A stretch of DNA of 64,000 nt from Candidatus Liberibacter europaeus (GTDB lineage: Bacteria > Pseudomonadota > Alphaproteobacteria > Rhizobiales > Rhizobiaceae). The translations under genes were made by a program, and so were the position numbers. Of this stretch, positions 38,398 to 47,907 are shown one piece after another (the stretch's first letter is position 1; each line of letters opens with the position of its first letter). The stretch is from contig PSQJ01000001.1 in assembly GCA_003045065.1 (NCBI GenBank), positions 62,001 through 126,000 on the forward strand. The letters are read 5' to 3'. The notes below the pieces were generated by a model. That model was not told the DNA's origin. It was given only the letters and a program-made list of their open reading frames with translations, and made no database searches.

Positions 38398-39963
38398 TCA
38401 TGTTTTAAGTATGCTAACTTTTACACGATCAATATTATGACCATTAAGTTGTAAAATTTCAAACCTGAGATTCATTTCTATAAAAACCTCCTTTTCTTGA
38501 GGCAAATGTCCTAACTTCCACAGAATGAATCCTGCCAAAGTAGAATAACGATCATCTTCATCTACTAAATCGACTCCAAATAATTTCGATGCATGACGCA
38601 CATCAATCCAACCGTCCACTGTCAAAGATCCTTCTTCGCCTACTGTAACATCTAGCTTCTTGTCATCTTCATCGGGAAAATCTCCGGCAATAGCCTCTAA
38701 AATATTAGCAGGTGTTATCATACCCTCTAAAACACCATATTCATCCAAAACCATAACAAATGTCTGCGACGACCTACGCAAACGTTCCATTAATTTCAAA
38801 ACGCTAATATTTTCATGGACAACTAAAGGCTTTCTAATAGACCTCTCTAAGTTGATATCTCCATCTTCAATAATATCACGCAACAAATCACGAGCTGATA
38901 CGATTCCTATAAATTTATCCAAACTACCTTTAGCAATAGGAAATCTAGAATGTCCTAATTCAAGAATCTTCCACTGTAAATCTTTATCAACATGATTAAT
39001 ATCAAACCATACAATTTCCGTTCTAGGCGTCATAATTGATTTTGCAGGGCGATCAGCAAGAGTTAATACACTTTGTACCATATCTTTTTCCTGCTCTGAT
39101 ATTACCTGTTCCTCATGTTTTGGCAATGAAAATACGCCTGAGTTAGCATTAAATCCCTGTTGCTGTAGAATAGGCTTACCTCCCAACAAGCGAAGAACGG
39201 CATCGGCAGTACGGGCTCTCAGATGTGATGTAGAAATAAGTCGTTCACGATTTTGTCTTGCTACCTGATTCAATAATTCAATGATGCCAGAAAAACCAAT
39301 AGAAGCATAAAGATATCCTTTTGGAACATCAAAATGGAGACCTTCAATAATAAGGGAAAAACCAATCATCAACAAAAATCCAAGACAAAGTATCACAACA
39401 GTTGGATGTCTCGAAATATAATTAATTATTGGACTAGAAACTGCCATCATCATCACTGCTGAAATAACTACTGCTAAAACCATGACAACAAAATCCTGGA
39501 CCATTCCGACTGCAGTTATAACACTGTCTAGAGAAAAAATCACATCTAGAACAACTATTTGAAGAACAATTATCTGCCAAGATACAGGACTAAAAAATTT
39601 TTGCTTTTTATCATAATTATCACCCTCTAATCTTTCGTGTAACTCTATGGTGCTTTTAAACAATAGAAAGAAACCACCAAAAATCAAAACGATGTCACGC
39701 CCAGAAAATTCCAATTCTCCCAAAGAGAATAACGGCTGTTGAAACATACCCATCCAATAGGATATGGAAGCAAGCAAAGCAATGCGCGTAACCATCGCAA
39801 AGGTAAGACCAAATACAAACGCCTTATCCCGCTGACCTAGAGGTAATTTGTCTACAAGAAGAGTAATAAATATTAAATTATCTATACCAAGAACAAGCTC
39901 AAGCGATATTAGCGCAATGAGACCAACCCATACATAGTAATCGTATATCCAACCAAATATCAT
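38398..39963 (-). CDS. TerC-family membrane protein with CBS pair and CorC domain
   Basis: 521 residues. The first about 240 form a TerC-like integral membrane region (GLIALISLELVLGIDNLIF with its acidic charge, VVLDVIFSLDSVITAVGM) with about seven spans. A CBS pair (about 295-415) containing MTPRTEIVWFD and RFPIAKG follows, then a CorC_HlyC domain to the end. The layout matches YegH/YoaE. TerC proteins are linked to manganese or other metal export; the substrate here is not known. Confidence 0.9.
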   Translation of the reverse strand: MIFGWIYDYYVWVGLIALISLELVLGIDNLIFITLLVDKLPLGQRDKAFVFGLTFAMVTRIALLASISYWMGMFQQPLFSLGELEFSGRDIVLIFGGFFLLFKSTIELHERLEGDNYDKKQKFFSPVSWQIIVLQIVVLDVIFSLDSVITAVGMVQDFVVMVLAVVISAVMMMAVSSPIINYISRHPTVVILCLGFLLMIGFSLIIEGLHFDVPKGYLYASIGFSGIIELLNQVARQNRERLISTSHLRARTADAVLRLLGGKPILQQQGFNANSGVFSLPKHEEQVISEQEKDMVQSVLTLADRPAKSIMTPRTEIVWFDINHVDKDLQWKILELGHSRFPIAKGSLDKFIGIVSARDLLRDIIEDGDINLERSIRKPLVVHENISVLKLMERLRRSSQTFVMVLDEYGVLEGMITPANILEAIAGDFPDEDDKKLDVTVGEEGSLTVDGWIDVRHASKLFGVDLVDEDDRYSTLAGFILWKLGHLPQEKEVFIEMNLRFEILQLNGHNIDRVKVSILKT

Positions 39964-40569
39964 CTAATTAAACTATAAAAATAATATCACGATTTAATGT
40001 ATATATCACAGAGTAAAATGACCTCTTAATGCGAACAAAAACAAATAAATTAACATCGCAATTATAAAATTAGAAAAATCCTCCTGTTGTCAAAACAACA
40101 TAAAGGAAGAAAACAGCAAAACCAACCAACTATTAACAGAGACATATAACGCCCAGTAATACGACCGAAAACCGATCTATACACACACCACATGTTCCCA
40201 CAAAAAAAAACTAGCCAGCGACAGTGTACTTTAAAATAAGAAAAATGCAATATCTTCAATTACATTAATAACAAGCATCCACGCCATAACAAGTAAAAAA
40301 CATATAATTTAAATAGTATCCTAAAAAAATATCCCAAAATAACTTTAAAATATAACCGTGTATATAAAACAATTGATTTTACAAAAAGCTATATAATATT
40401 GTTATCGCTTTGATAATACAATTAAAAATAATAAAATATTGTTATTTGAAGTATATATAATATTGTAGGGGTGGATTTTTAGTTAGGATACATTCTGCTG
40501 GCACAAAGATTGTATTTCTATTATCCAAGAAAAATATCTCAAAAATCCTATTTCATTGAAAGGTGAATT
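39964..40569. other. Divergent region TerC gene / fdxA
   Basis: 606 bases. A 65-codon minus-strand frame at 40062-40259 is Cys- and Trp-rich and hydrophobic at its end but lacks a good start, contains a homopolymer T run, and resembles nothing I know; it may be a decayed gene. In many alphaproteobacteria a helicase and an S4-domain gene precede fdxA; neither is here. A sigma-54-like element is at 40499-40514. The fdxA ribosome site is AAAGG at 40559-40563. Confidence 0.4.
40499..40514 (+). promoter_or_regulatory. Sigma-54-like -24/-12 element before fdxA
   Basis: TGGCAC, five bases, TTGTA: the -24 box is perfect and the spacing correct, but the -12 reads GT instead of GC. It is 56 bases upstream of the fdxA ATG. 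Chance matches are possible, and the genome may lack rpoN. Confidence 0.2.
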
Positions 40570-40911
40570 ATGACGTATGTAGTAACCGAAAATTGCATTA
40601 ACTGTAAACATACAGATTGTGTTGAAGTTTGTCCTGTAGATTGTTTTTATGAGGGAGAAAACTTCTTAGCAATAAATCCCGACGAGTGTATAGATTGTGG
40701 AGTATGTGAGCCTGAATGCCCCGTTGACGCTATTAAACCCGACACTGAGCCTGGATTAGAGTTATGGCTAGAAATAAACTCAAAATATTCAATCCAATGG
40801 CCCAATATAACGGAAAAGAAAACAAGTCTTCCCAACGCCGATAAGATGGATGGTGTTGCAGAAAAATACAAAATGTATTTTTCACCTAATCCTGGTGGAG
40901 ATAGTATATAG
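40570..40911 (+). CDS. fdxA: 7Fe ferredoxin (FdxA type)
   Basis: 113-residue electron carrier with one [3Fe-4S] and one [4Fe-4S] cluster. The N-terminal motif has [17 protein letters not shown] and the second [15 protein letters not shown], followed by the extended C-terminal tail of the Azotobacter-type ferredoxin ([11 protein letters not shown]). In alphaproteobacteria it commonly precedes carD, as it does here after 280 bases. The partner enzyme is unknown. Confidence 0.95.
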   Translation: MTYVVTENCINCKHTDCVEVCPVDCFYEGENFLAINPDECIDCGVCEPECPVDAIKPDTEPGLELWLEINSKYSIQWPNITEKKTSLPNADKMDGVAEKYKMYFSPNPGGDSI

Positions 40912-41191
40912 GATAATTGGCATTAAATTTACCCATCTTAACCATTTGTGAATTATTTTGTGTGTCAAGCCAGTTAATTCTTGATTAATATATATTTTAT
41001 GATATTAATAGAGTTCACTCCGATATTCATAGCTTTGCTCTAAGAATCCATATTTCTTAGATTTCAGCAGTATTGATAATTTGGTTTATAGAGAATTAAT
41101 TAGAATTTTGAGGGCGATTTTCTTGATTAGATTCTTGTAATTTTGCTGCTCATATATTCATGTTTAGTATTGATAAATAAGGGGGCGGTTA

Positions 41192-41758
41192 ATGATGATC
41201 CAGCATAAAGAGTCTTTGATACGTCAAGGGTTCAAAACAGGGGAACATGTAGTCTATCCCGCTCATGGTGTTGGCACTATAACCGAGATAAAAGAGCAAG
41301 AAGTTGCAGGCATGAAGCTTGAGTTTTTTGTTATTGCCTTTGATAAAGATAAGATGTGTCTTAGAGTTCCTGTGAAAAAAGCAATTGAAATTGGAATGAG
41401 AAAGCTTTCGGGAGCCCATTTTGTAGAACGTGCCTTAAAACTAGTGCGTGGCAGAGCTCGGGTAAAGCGTGCGATGTGGTCTCGTCGTGCTCAAGAATAT
41501 GACGCTAAAATAAATTCTGGAGATCTGATAGCAATTGCAGAAGTCGTACGGGATCTGCATCGTACTGATAGTCAGCCTGAAAAATCTTATTCTGAACGTC
41601 AACTTTACGAATCAGCACTAGATCGTATGGTGCGAGAGGTTGCAGCGGTGAACAGCATATCTGAGCCAGAAGCTATTAATCTTATTGAACTTAATCTTTC
41701 TTCAAAAAAATCTAAGACAGAAAAAACTCCTAGTGGGAGCCAAGATAAAGCAGCTTAA
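41192..41758 (+). CDS. carD: CarD-family RNA polymerase-binding regulator
   Basis: 188 residues. The CarD/TRCF RNAP-interaction domain lies near 14-75 (FKTGEHVVYPAHGVGTITEI, then FDKDKMCLRVPV), followed by the helical DNA-contact domain with the basic WSRRAQEYDAKINSGD and VRDLHRT segments, and a charged tail. CarD binds the RNAP beta subunit and stabilises open complexes at rRNA and other promoters. In Liberibacter the homologue has been studied under the name PrbP. An AGGGGGCGG stretch precedes the double ATG. Confidence 0.93.
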   Translation: MMIQHKESLIRQGFKTGEHVVYPAHGVGTITEIKEQEVAGMKLEFFVIAFDKDKMCLRVPVKKAIEIGMRKLSGAHFVERALKLVRGRARVKRAMWSRRAQEYDAKINSGDLIAIAEVVRDLHRTDSQPEKSYSERQLYESALDRMVREVAAVNSISEPEAINLIELNLSSKKSKTEKTPSGSQDKAA

Positions 41759-42151
41759 TATTTTTGTAGTATAAAATTTACATAAGTTATCCACTTTGTT
41801 ATAGTCTATTGTCATATAATTATTTTTTATACGGTGCTGTTGATCTATCATTTGTTCTTAAAAAGAGATAAATGGGTGAACAAACCGCGTGCAGATTTTA
41901 TATATTATAGGCTTTGTGAAATAATTTTTTCATATTTAGTATTTTGTTAAGTTGAAAAGTTTTTTGTTGTTACCGAACAATGTAACATTGATCTTGAAGA
42001 AACATTATACTATAAGGATCAATTGTATATTTCATCCTTTCAGACGTGGTTATGCCATATAGAGTGCCAAATTGTCTTGGTATTGTGGTTTTGTTGTTGG
42101 TGATTGTGTCGGGATACTTGTAAAACGTATATATAAAGGAAATAAGGATCT
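41759..42151. other. Spacer carD-rplY
   Basis: 393 T- and G-rich bases on the plus strand. One DnaA-box-like word (TTATCCACT, 41787-41795) occurs alone. A long rplY leader is possible; its ribosome site AAGGA is at 42143-42147. No RNA gene was recognised. Confidence 0.4.
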
Positions 42152-42724
42152 ATGGATCAGCAAGATTGCAAGATAAGTGCAGTAATTCGCGACACTGTTG
42201 GCAAAGGAGCTTCTCGTTTATTACGTAGAAATAAAAAAATTCCAGCTACAGTTTATGGAAACAAGCGTAATCCTGAATCAATAGCATTGTCAGCAAAAGA
42301 AATGTCACAAAGATTGCATCGAGGACGCTTTATGACTACTGTTTTAAAACTTGATCTTGGAGAAGAGACGGTTAGCGTATTGCCAAAGGATTATCAACTT
42401 GATCCTGTAACAGACAACCTTATACACGTTGATTTTCTTCGAATATCTGATGATTCTATGGTTTCTGTACAAGTTCCAGTTCGTTTTATAAATGAACAAT
42501 CCTCCCCTGGAATAAAACAAGGAGGAGTATTGAATGTCGTTTGCCACGAAATACCCTTGCTTTGTCTGGCAAACAAAATTCCCGAATCAGTCTCTGTTGA
42601 TCTTAATGGTTTAAAAATTGGCGATAGTGCTCATATAAAAGATTTATCTTTGCCAGAAGGAACTGCTATTGTCTCACAAACTAACTTCACAGTGGCTACA
42701 ATTACGACACCCACATCAGATTGA
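42152..42724 (+). CDS. rplY: 50S ribosomal protein L25/Ctc form
   Basis: 190-residue long-form L25 that binds 5S rRNA. The N-terminal L25 domain (about 1-92) holds RDTVGKGASRLLRRNKKIPATVYG, and the C-terminal TL5 domain holds PVRFINEQSSPGIKQGGVLNVV and SVSVDLNGLKIGDSAHIKDL. In rhizobia pth and ychF follow directly; both are missing here and aspS converges instead. Confidence 0.95.
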   Translation: MDQQDCKISAVIRDTVGKGASRLLRRNKKIPATVYGNKRNPESIALSAKEMSQRLHRGRFMTTVLKLDLGEETVSVLPKDYQLDPVTDNLIHVDFLRISDDSMVSVQVPVRFINEQSSPGIKQGGVLNVVCHEIPLLCLANKIPESVSVDLNGLKIGDSAHIKDLSLPEGTAIVSQTNFTVATITTPTSD

Positions 42725-42967
42725 TAATCCAAAGCATTTAATGTAGAGTGGATTTAATTTGATATAGAGCTATATCTGATACCTTGTATTTGCATTAAAT
42801 CAATAGGCGGCGGGGGGATAATTAACAAATAGGGCTGATTTATCCATTGACTAGCATTCCCGTAACTTACTTATCACATAATTCTCATATGTTTGTCTAT
42901 GCCATACTCATAGCAAACAACCTAGCCTATGAATAAGATGCATAATCCGAATATATAATATGTAATA

Positions 42968-44773
42968 TTATGACATTTTTTGAGATTGATCTTTATGGTT
43001 TTCTATAATCCGTAGTCCTAATTCTTGAAGCTGGCTATGGCTAGCAGCAGATGGAGATCCCATAAGATGATCACAGAAATTCTGGTTCATCGGAAACAAT
43101 GATACATCTCTAACATTCTTTGCATCCAAAAGGAGCATAACTATCCGATCTATACCTGCAGCCATTCCCCCATGAGGAGGCATTCCGTATTGAAATGCGC
43201 GATACAATCCTCCAAAACGATTTTTTACCACTTCTTCGCTTATTCCAACATTAGAGAACGCTTTAAGCATTAATTCAGTCATGTGATTGCGAATTCCTCC
43301 TGAGGCAATTTCAAATCCATTACATACTAAATCATATTGAAAAGCCTTTACCGATAAGAGATCCTCTCTTTCAAGAGCCTCTATTCCTTCCTGAGGCATG
43401 GAAAATGGATTATGTGCAAAGTCTATTTTCCCATTCTCTTCATTCCACTCATAGAAAGGAAAATCTATAATCCAACATAACTCAAAACGATTAACATCAA
43501 TAATATCCAATTCTTGAGCAATATGATTTCGTACTTCTCCAGCAAATTTGAAAAATTTCGAAGGATCACCAGCAACAAAAAAACAAGCGTCTCCATCCTG
43601 AAGATCAATAAACGAACGAATTGCTTCAGTATTATCATGATTAAGATGCTTGGCAACAGGACCAGAGCCTACTAAAGAACCTTGGTCTAATTTCCATAAA
43701 ATATATGCAAGTCCAGGCTGTCCTTGCGATTGGGCCCATGTATTCATCCGATCACAGAAAGCACGATTGCCTCCTTTTTTAGCTGGAATTGCCCATACTT
43801 CACATTCCACGTTAGAAGACAACATATTAGCGAATAACCTAAATCCAGAATTCACAAAATAATCCGTAACATTCTTCATAACAATAGAATTACGCAAATC
43901 AGGCTTATCTGAACCATACATACGAATAGCATCATCATACCGAATTCGTGGGAACTTTTGAGTCACTGTCTTACCATTAGCAAATTCCTCAAAAATACCA
44001 CGTATAATACTTTCCATAGTCCTCAAAACATCTTCTTGTTCGACAAAACTCATCTCAACATCTAGCTGATAAAATTCCCCTGGCAATCTATCAGATCTAG
44101 GATCCTCATCTCGAAAACAAGGGGCTATTTGAAAATAGCGGTCAAATCCAGACGCCATCAGCAGTTGCTTATATTGCTGTGGAGCTTGTGGAAGGGCATA
44201 AAATAAACCCTTATTAACTCTGCTGGGAACAAGAAAATCTCTTGCTCCTTCCGGAGAAGATGCTGTCAAAATTGGAGTGGAGTATTCAATAAAATTATTC
44301 TCACTCATATGACGCCGCATAGAGGAAATAATCTGCGATCTCTTCACGATATTCTTATGTAAAGTATCGCGACGCAAATCAAGAAATCTATATTTAAAAC
44401 GAATATTTTCAGGATATGCTCTCTCACCAAAAACTGGCAAAGGTAGCTCTTCCGCCACAGATAAAATCTCTATTGATTGTGCATATAACTCAATTTCACC
44501 AGTGATAATATTAGGGTTTATAGTATCTGGACTTCTAGACTTAACCAATCCATCAATTTTAATAACCCATTCACTACGAATAGACTTGGCACACTCAAAA
44601 CAAGAAATGTCAGGATTTGCTACCACTTGAGTTATGCCATAATGATCACGCACATCTATAAAAATAACGCCTCCATGTAAACGAACACGTTGCACCCATC
44701 CTGAAAGACGCACAAAGGCTCCAACATCAGTTGTTCTAAGATCTCCACAAGAATGAGTACGGTAACGATGCAT
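42968..44773 (-). CDS. aspS: aspartyl-tRNA synthetase (probably non-discriminating)
   Basis: Class II synthetase charging tRNA-Asp, 601 residues. The N-terminal anticodon-binding domain has [15 protein letters not shown]; class II motif 2 ([10 protein letters not shown]), the bacterial GAD insertion and motif 3 ([13 protein letters not shown]) follow. The His-Gly-Gly in the anticodon-binding loop is typical of AspRS forms that also charge tRNA-Asn for the GatCAB route; this is an inference from family knowledge. Confidence 0.96.
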   Translation of the reverse strand: MHRYRTHSCGDLRTTDVGAFVRLSGWVQRVRLHGGVIFIDVRDHYGITQVVANPDISCFECAKSIRSEWVIKIDGLVKSRSPDTINPNIITGEIELYAQSIEILSVAEELPLPVFGERAYPENIRFKYRFLDLRRDTLHKNIVKRSQIISSMRRHMSENNFIEYSTPILTASSPEGARDFLVPSRVNKGLFYALPQAPQQYKQLLMASGFDRYFQIAPCFRDEDPRSDRLPGEFYQLDVEMSFVEQEDVLRTMESIIRGIFEEFANGKTVTQKFPRIRYDDAIRMYGSDKPDLRNSIVMKNVTDYFVNSGFRLFANMLSSNVECEVWAIPAKKGGNRAFCDRMNTWAQSQGQPGLAYILWKLDQGSLVGSGPVAKHLNHDNTEAIRSFIDLQDGDACFFVAGDPSKFFKFAGEVRNHIAQELDIIDVNRFELCWIIDFPFYEWNEENGKIDFAHNPFSMPQEGIEALEREDLLSVKAFQYDLVCNGFEIASGGIRNHMTELMLKAFSNVGISEEVVKNRFGGLYRAFQYGMPPHGGMAAGIDRIVMLLLDAKNVRDVSLFPMNQNFCDHLMGSPSAASHSQLQELGLRIIENHKDQSQKMS

Positions 44774-45544
44774 ATATGTTAAAATCCTCCAAAAACATGA
44801 TCATTTAAACGTTTAAATATCAATATAAAACAATTATTTATGTCAAAAATCACTACAATCATTCAATCAGCAAAATTGCAATTGCAATATGTAATACAAT
44901 TTTTATGACATTACGGCAAACAAAAACTTATCCGATAGATCATCATTATTAAATTGAAGCAGTCTTTTCAACAAAAAGGATATTTATGTATATAGAAAAA
45001 TTTTATCTAAATTTACAAAAAATCACATTTTGTTATTAACTAAACACAATACTAAAAACGCACAAGAAGATTTTTTCAAAACACGAATGATCAGTAAAGC
45101 CATATTCTAAATCAATCTAAGGCAAAAAACCAAATTTTTGTAATGCATTAGTAGAAACTTCATAATACTAAAAAACCTATAAATATTTTATGAAGTAATT
45201 GTCCGAAAAGAAATACTAAAATATCATGCAAGATATTTATACTTGTCAATTTTATTAAAACAACAATCATTTTCAGTATATAATAAATCAACAAATTTTA
45301 TAGTATTAATATTCTTTCATGGTATACAATTGGGTGAAAATTATAAATTTCAAGACCAAAAATATGAATTAATAATCGCATATAATCTACTACTAACAAT
45401 GTATATTTGAATAAATAAAATCTTAAACTTTATATTTGCTTTGATACATGGCGGAAAAGTAGAACGATTTTCAACGATTAAGAATAATTGATTATGAAAA
45501 TCATTGTGTTATAACAATATCTCCCATAAATTGACACAAACGGA
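44774..45544. other. Longest gene-free stretch
   Basis: 771 bases between carA and aspS, both minus strand. Very AT-rich, A- and C-rich on the plus strand. A 26-codon hydrophobic frame near 45110 and a short inverted repeat past the carA stop (ATTGT/ACAAT) are the only items seen. No tRNA, riboswitch or repeat was recognised. Confidence 0.4.
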
Positions 45545-46771
45545 TTAACATAATCCTTTTCTCTCACGCATGAAATCCAAAAAACAATCAAAAAGATAAT
45601 GACTATCTTGTGGTCCTGGCGAAGATTCAGGATGATGCTGAACTGAAAAAACCGGTTTATCAACAACACGTAGACCACAATTGCTATTATCAAATAATGA
45701 AATGTGAGTTTCTTCTACACCTGCTGGCAAAGTATCTGAATCTATTACAAAGCCATGATTCATAGATACTATCTCAACTTTGCCAGTCAATAGGTTCTTA
45801 ACGGGATGATTAGCACCATGGTGCCCCTGATGCATCTTAACAGACTGAGCTCCAAGCGCTATCCCCAACAACTGATGTCCCAAACAAATACCAAAAATAG
45901 GAATTCCAGAAGCAACTAGACTACAAATTACGGGAGAAGAATAAGAGGAGGTTGTAGCAGGATCGCCTGGGCCATTCGAAAGCAATACACCATCTGGACA
46001 AAGGTCTAAAACAGCTTCCTCGGAGGTATCAGCTTTCACTATTGTTATTCTACAACCCAAATCGGCTAAAATTCTCAAGATATTTGCTTTGACGCCATAA
46101 TCAATGCAAACAACATGATATTCAGAATTATCTTTGCTTAAAAAAGATTTTCCTTGTCCCCATTTCCAAGATTTCTCTAGCCAGTCTCTGTTTTGTAATA
46201 TGGTAGCATGTTTTGCTAATTCTACACCCTTCAAACCATTACATTTTGTCACACCATCTTTGCCTTTCAAGGCATTGGAATGTTTCATATTACCTTGGAG
46301 ATATTCTATATCAAATTGACCACTTGGATTATGTGCTATCACAGCATTTGATACACCATTCTCACGTATCCAAATAGTCAAGGCTCGCGTATCAATTCCT
46401 AATAAACCAATAATGCCGTAAGATTTTAACCAATTATCAAAATGCATATTTGAGCGATAATTCGACGGATCTGTAATATCAGCTTTAATAACGATACCAA
46501 CAGCCCCCTTAAAGCTTGTTGTGGATAAAGATTCGCAATCATCATTATTTACACCGACATTACCAATATGCGGAAAAGTAAAGTTAACTATCTGACCCAA
46601 GTAAGATGAATCAGTCAAAATCTCCTGATATCCCGTCAAAGATGTATTAAAACAAATCTCAGCATAAACAAAACCAGTTGCGCCACAACCTTTTCCTTCA
46701 ATAATACTACCGTCTGCAAGAATCAAAATTGCGGTAGGATTTTTAATATTCCAAGGAGCAATCACAGACAT
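45545..46771 (-). CDS. carA: carbamoyl-phosphate synthase small subunit
   Basis: Glutaminase subunit supplying ammonia to CarB for pyrimidine and arginine synthesis. 408 residues: the CPSase_sm_chain domain with SLTGYQEILTDSSY, then a class I amidotransferase with the nucleophile in FGICLGHQ near 293 and HHPESSPGP near 381. carB is not adjacent. Products feed ArgF and, via aspartate carbamoyltransferase, PyrD. Confidence 0.96.
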   Translation of the reverse strand: MSVIAPWNIKNPTAILILADGSIIEGKGCGATGFVYAEICFNTSLTGYQEILTDSSYLGQIVNFTFPHIGNVGVNNDDCESLSTTSFKGAVGIVIKADITDPSNYRSNMHFDNWLKSYGIIGLLGIDTRALTIWIRENGVSNAVIAHNPSGQFDIEYLQGNMKHSNALKGKDGVTKCNGLKGVELAKHATILQNRDWLEKSWKWGQGKSFLSKDNSEYHVVCIDYGVKANILRILADLGCRITIVKADTSEEAVLDLCPDGVLLSNGPGDPATTSSYSSPVICSLVASGIPIFGICLGHQLLGIALGAQSVKMHQGHHGANHPVKNLLTGKVEIVSMNHGFVIDSDTLPAGVEETHISLFDNSNCGLRVVDKPVFSVQHHPESSPGPQDSHYLFDCFLDFMRERKGLC

Positions 46772-47228
46772 AAACCCATTCTACTAACATAAAAATATAA
46801 ATCAATTACTATAACCGACATGAAACACTACCATAATATGAGTATGACAACATGTAAAAATATATTTCTTAAATTTACTATGTTGCAATATTAAATAATT
46901 ATATTATCATCAGTAACAATGGTAAATAATTTTTTCGTACAGATAAAAGATAAATTTTTGTTTGGTCAATTGCTTTTTAGGCAAAATGGTAAATCATAAA
47001 CTTAATCTCTTTACAAATTATTTTACATGAATCGTTTTAATAATCAATAACTATGAATAGGTAAATTTTGAATGTTTTTAAACTACTAATCAACGAGTAT
47101 AATTTAGATGTTCTAAAGCAGATATATATAACTTAAAATTTGAATTATTCATCAATATATTTTATGGTACTATGTCCCGATCCAATTTTATGCGAACGAG
47201 TTCACAGCCTAAGTAAAATGAGGAGAAT
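46772..47228. other. Divergent promoter region carA / YfgM-like gene
   Basis: 457 AT-rich bases with promoters expected in both directions. GAGGAGA at 47220-47226 is the ribosome site of the plus-strand gene. No other feature is recognisable. Confidence 0.4.
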
Positions 47229-47900
47229 ATGATGGCACCTACTAAGGATAAGCGATCTATTAAAAAAATGGTATGTAAAATTGGAACATGTCGCTATGCA
47301 TTAGCAACATCTGTATTTATTCTGGTTATCTTATCAATAGCAACATGGTTTTACTTGCGTAATCCGTATGACGCCGCAACTGAAGATATCGTAGCAGATA
47401 GCTTTGCAAACGCTATAGGCTTATTTGAAAAAAATCAATTGGATGAATCTAATCTGGCTTTCGACAAGATATCATCCCAAGGAGATAAACCCTATTCATT
47501 TCTATCCAGCATGTATAGTGCATCAATACTTGTTAAAAAGAATGACTTTCGTGGTGCTGCAACGAAGTTCTTGGCAGTCGCCAATGATGATTCCATACCT
47601 TCTATTATTCGTGATTTAGCTAATATAAGTGCTATGCAACTACTTGTTGATAATATGCCATATGATGATATCTCTAAGATATTGCATAAGTTCAGCAACC
47701 CTTCAAGTCCAATGCATTATTCTGCTGCTCAAACGCTTGGACTTGCAGAATTAAAAGCAGGAAATATTCAAAAGGCAAAATCTATATTTGAAGCAATTGC
47801 AAATGATGTGAGGGCAAGCATTGGATTTTCAAATACTAGTAAAATGATACTTTCTAATATTGCCGCTTCTAATCAAGGCGATAAAATAATCATAAAATGA
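47229..47900 (+). CDS. YfgM-like tetratricopeptide membrane protein
   Basis: 223 residues. A cytoplasmic N-terminus rich in Lys/Arg is followed by one membrane segment (about 32-50, SVFILVILSIATWFYL), then TPR-like helices in the periplasm (LFEKNQLDESNLAFDKI, FRGAATKFLAVAND, QTLGLAELKAGNIQKAKSIF). It resembles the YfgM/DUF2133 ancillary factor of SecYEG. It sits 7 bases before der, the usual pairing in both gamma- and alphaproteobacteria. Confidence 0.8.
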   Translation: MMAPTKDKRSIKKMVCKIGTCRYALATSVFILVILSIATWFYLRNPYDAATEDIVADSFANAIGLFEKNQLDESNLAFDKISSQGDKPYSFLSSMYSASILVKKNDFRGAATKFLAVANDDSIPSIIRDLANISAMQLLVDNMPYDDISKILHKFSNPSSPMHYSAAQTLGLAELKAGNIQKAKSIFEAIANDVRASIGFSNTSKMILSNIAASNQGDKIIIK

Positions 47901-47907
47901 CATAAAT

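Noticed and set aside
40062..40259. 65-codon Cys/Trp-rich minus-strand frame
   Set aside because: Only a TTG start without ribosome site and a long T homopolymer; could be a relic but cannot be supported as a gene.
41787..41795. DnaA-box-like word TTATCCACT
   Set aside because: A single 8-of-9 match without a cluster, AT unwinding pattern or origin-associated genes (dnaA, hemE, dnaN); not an origin.
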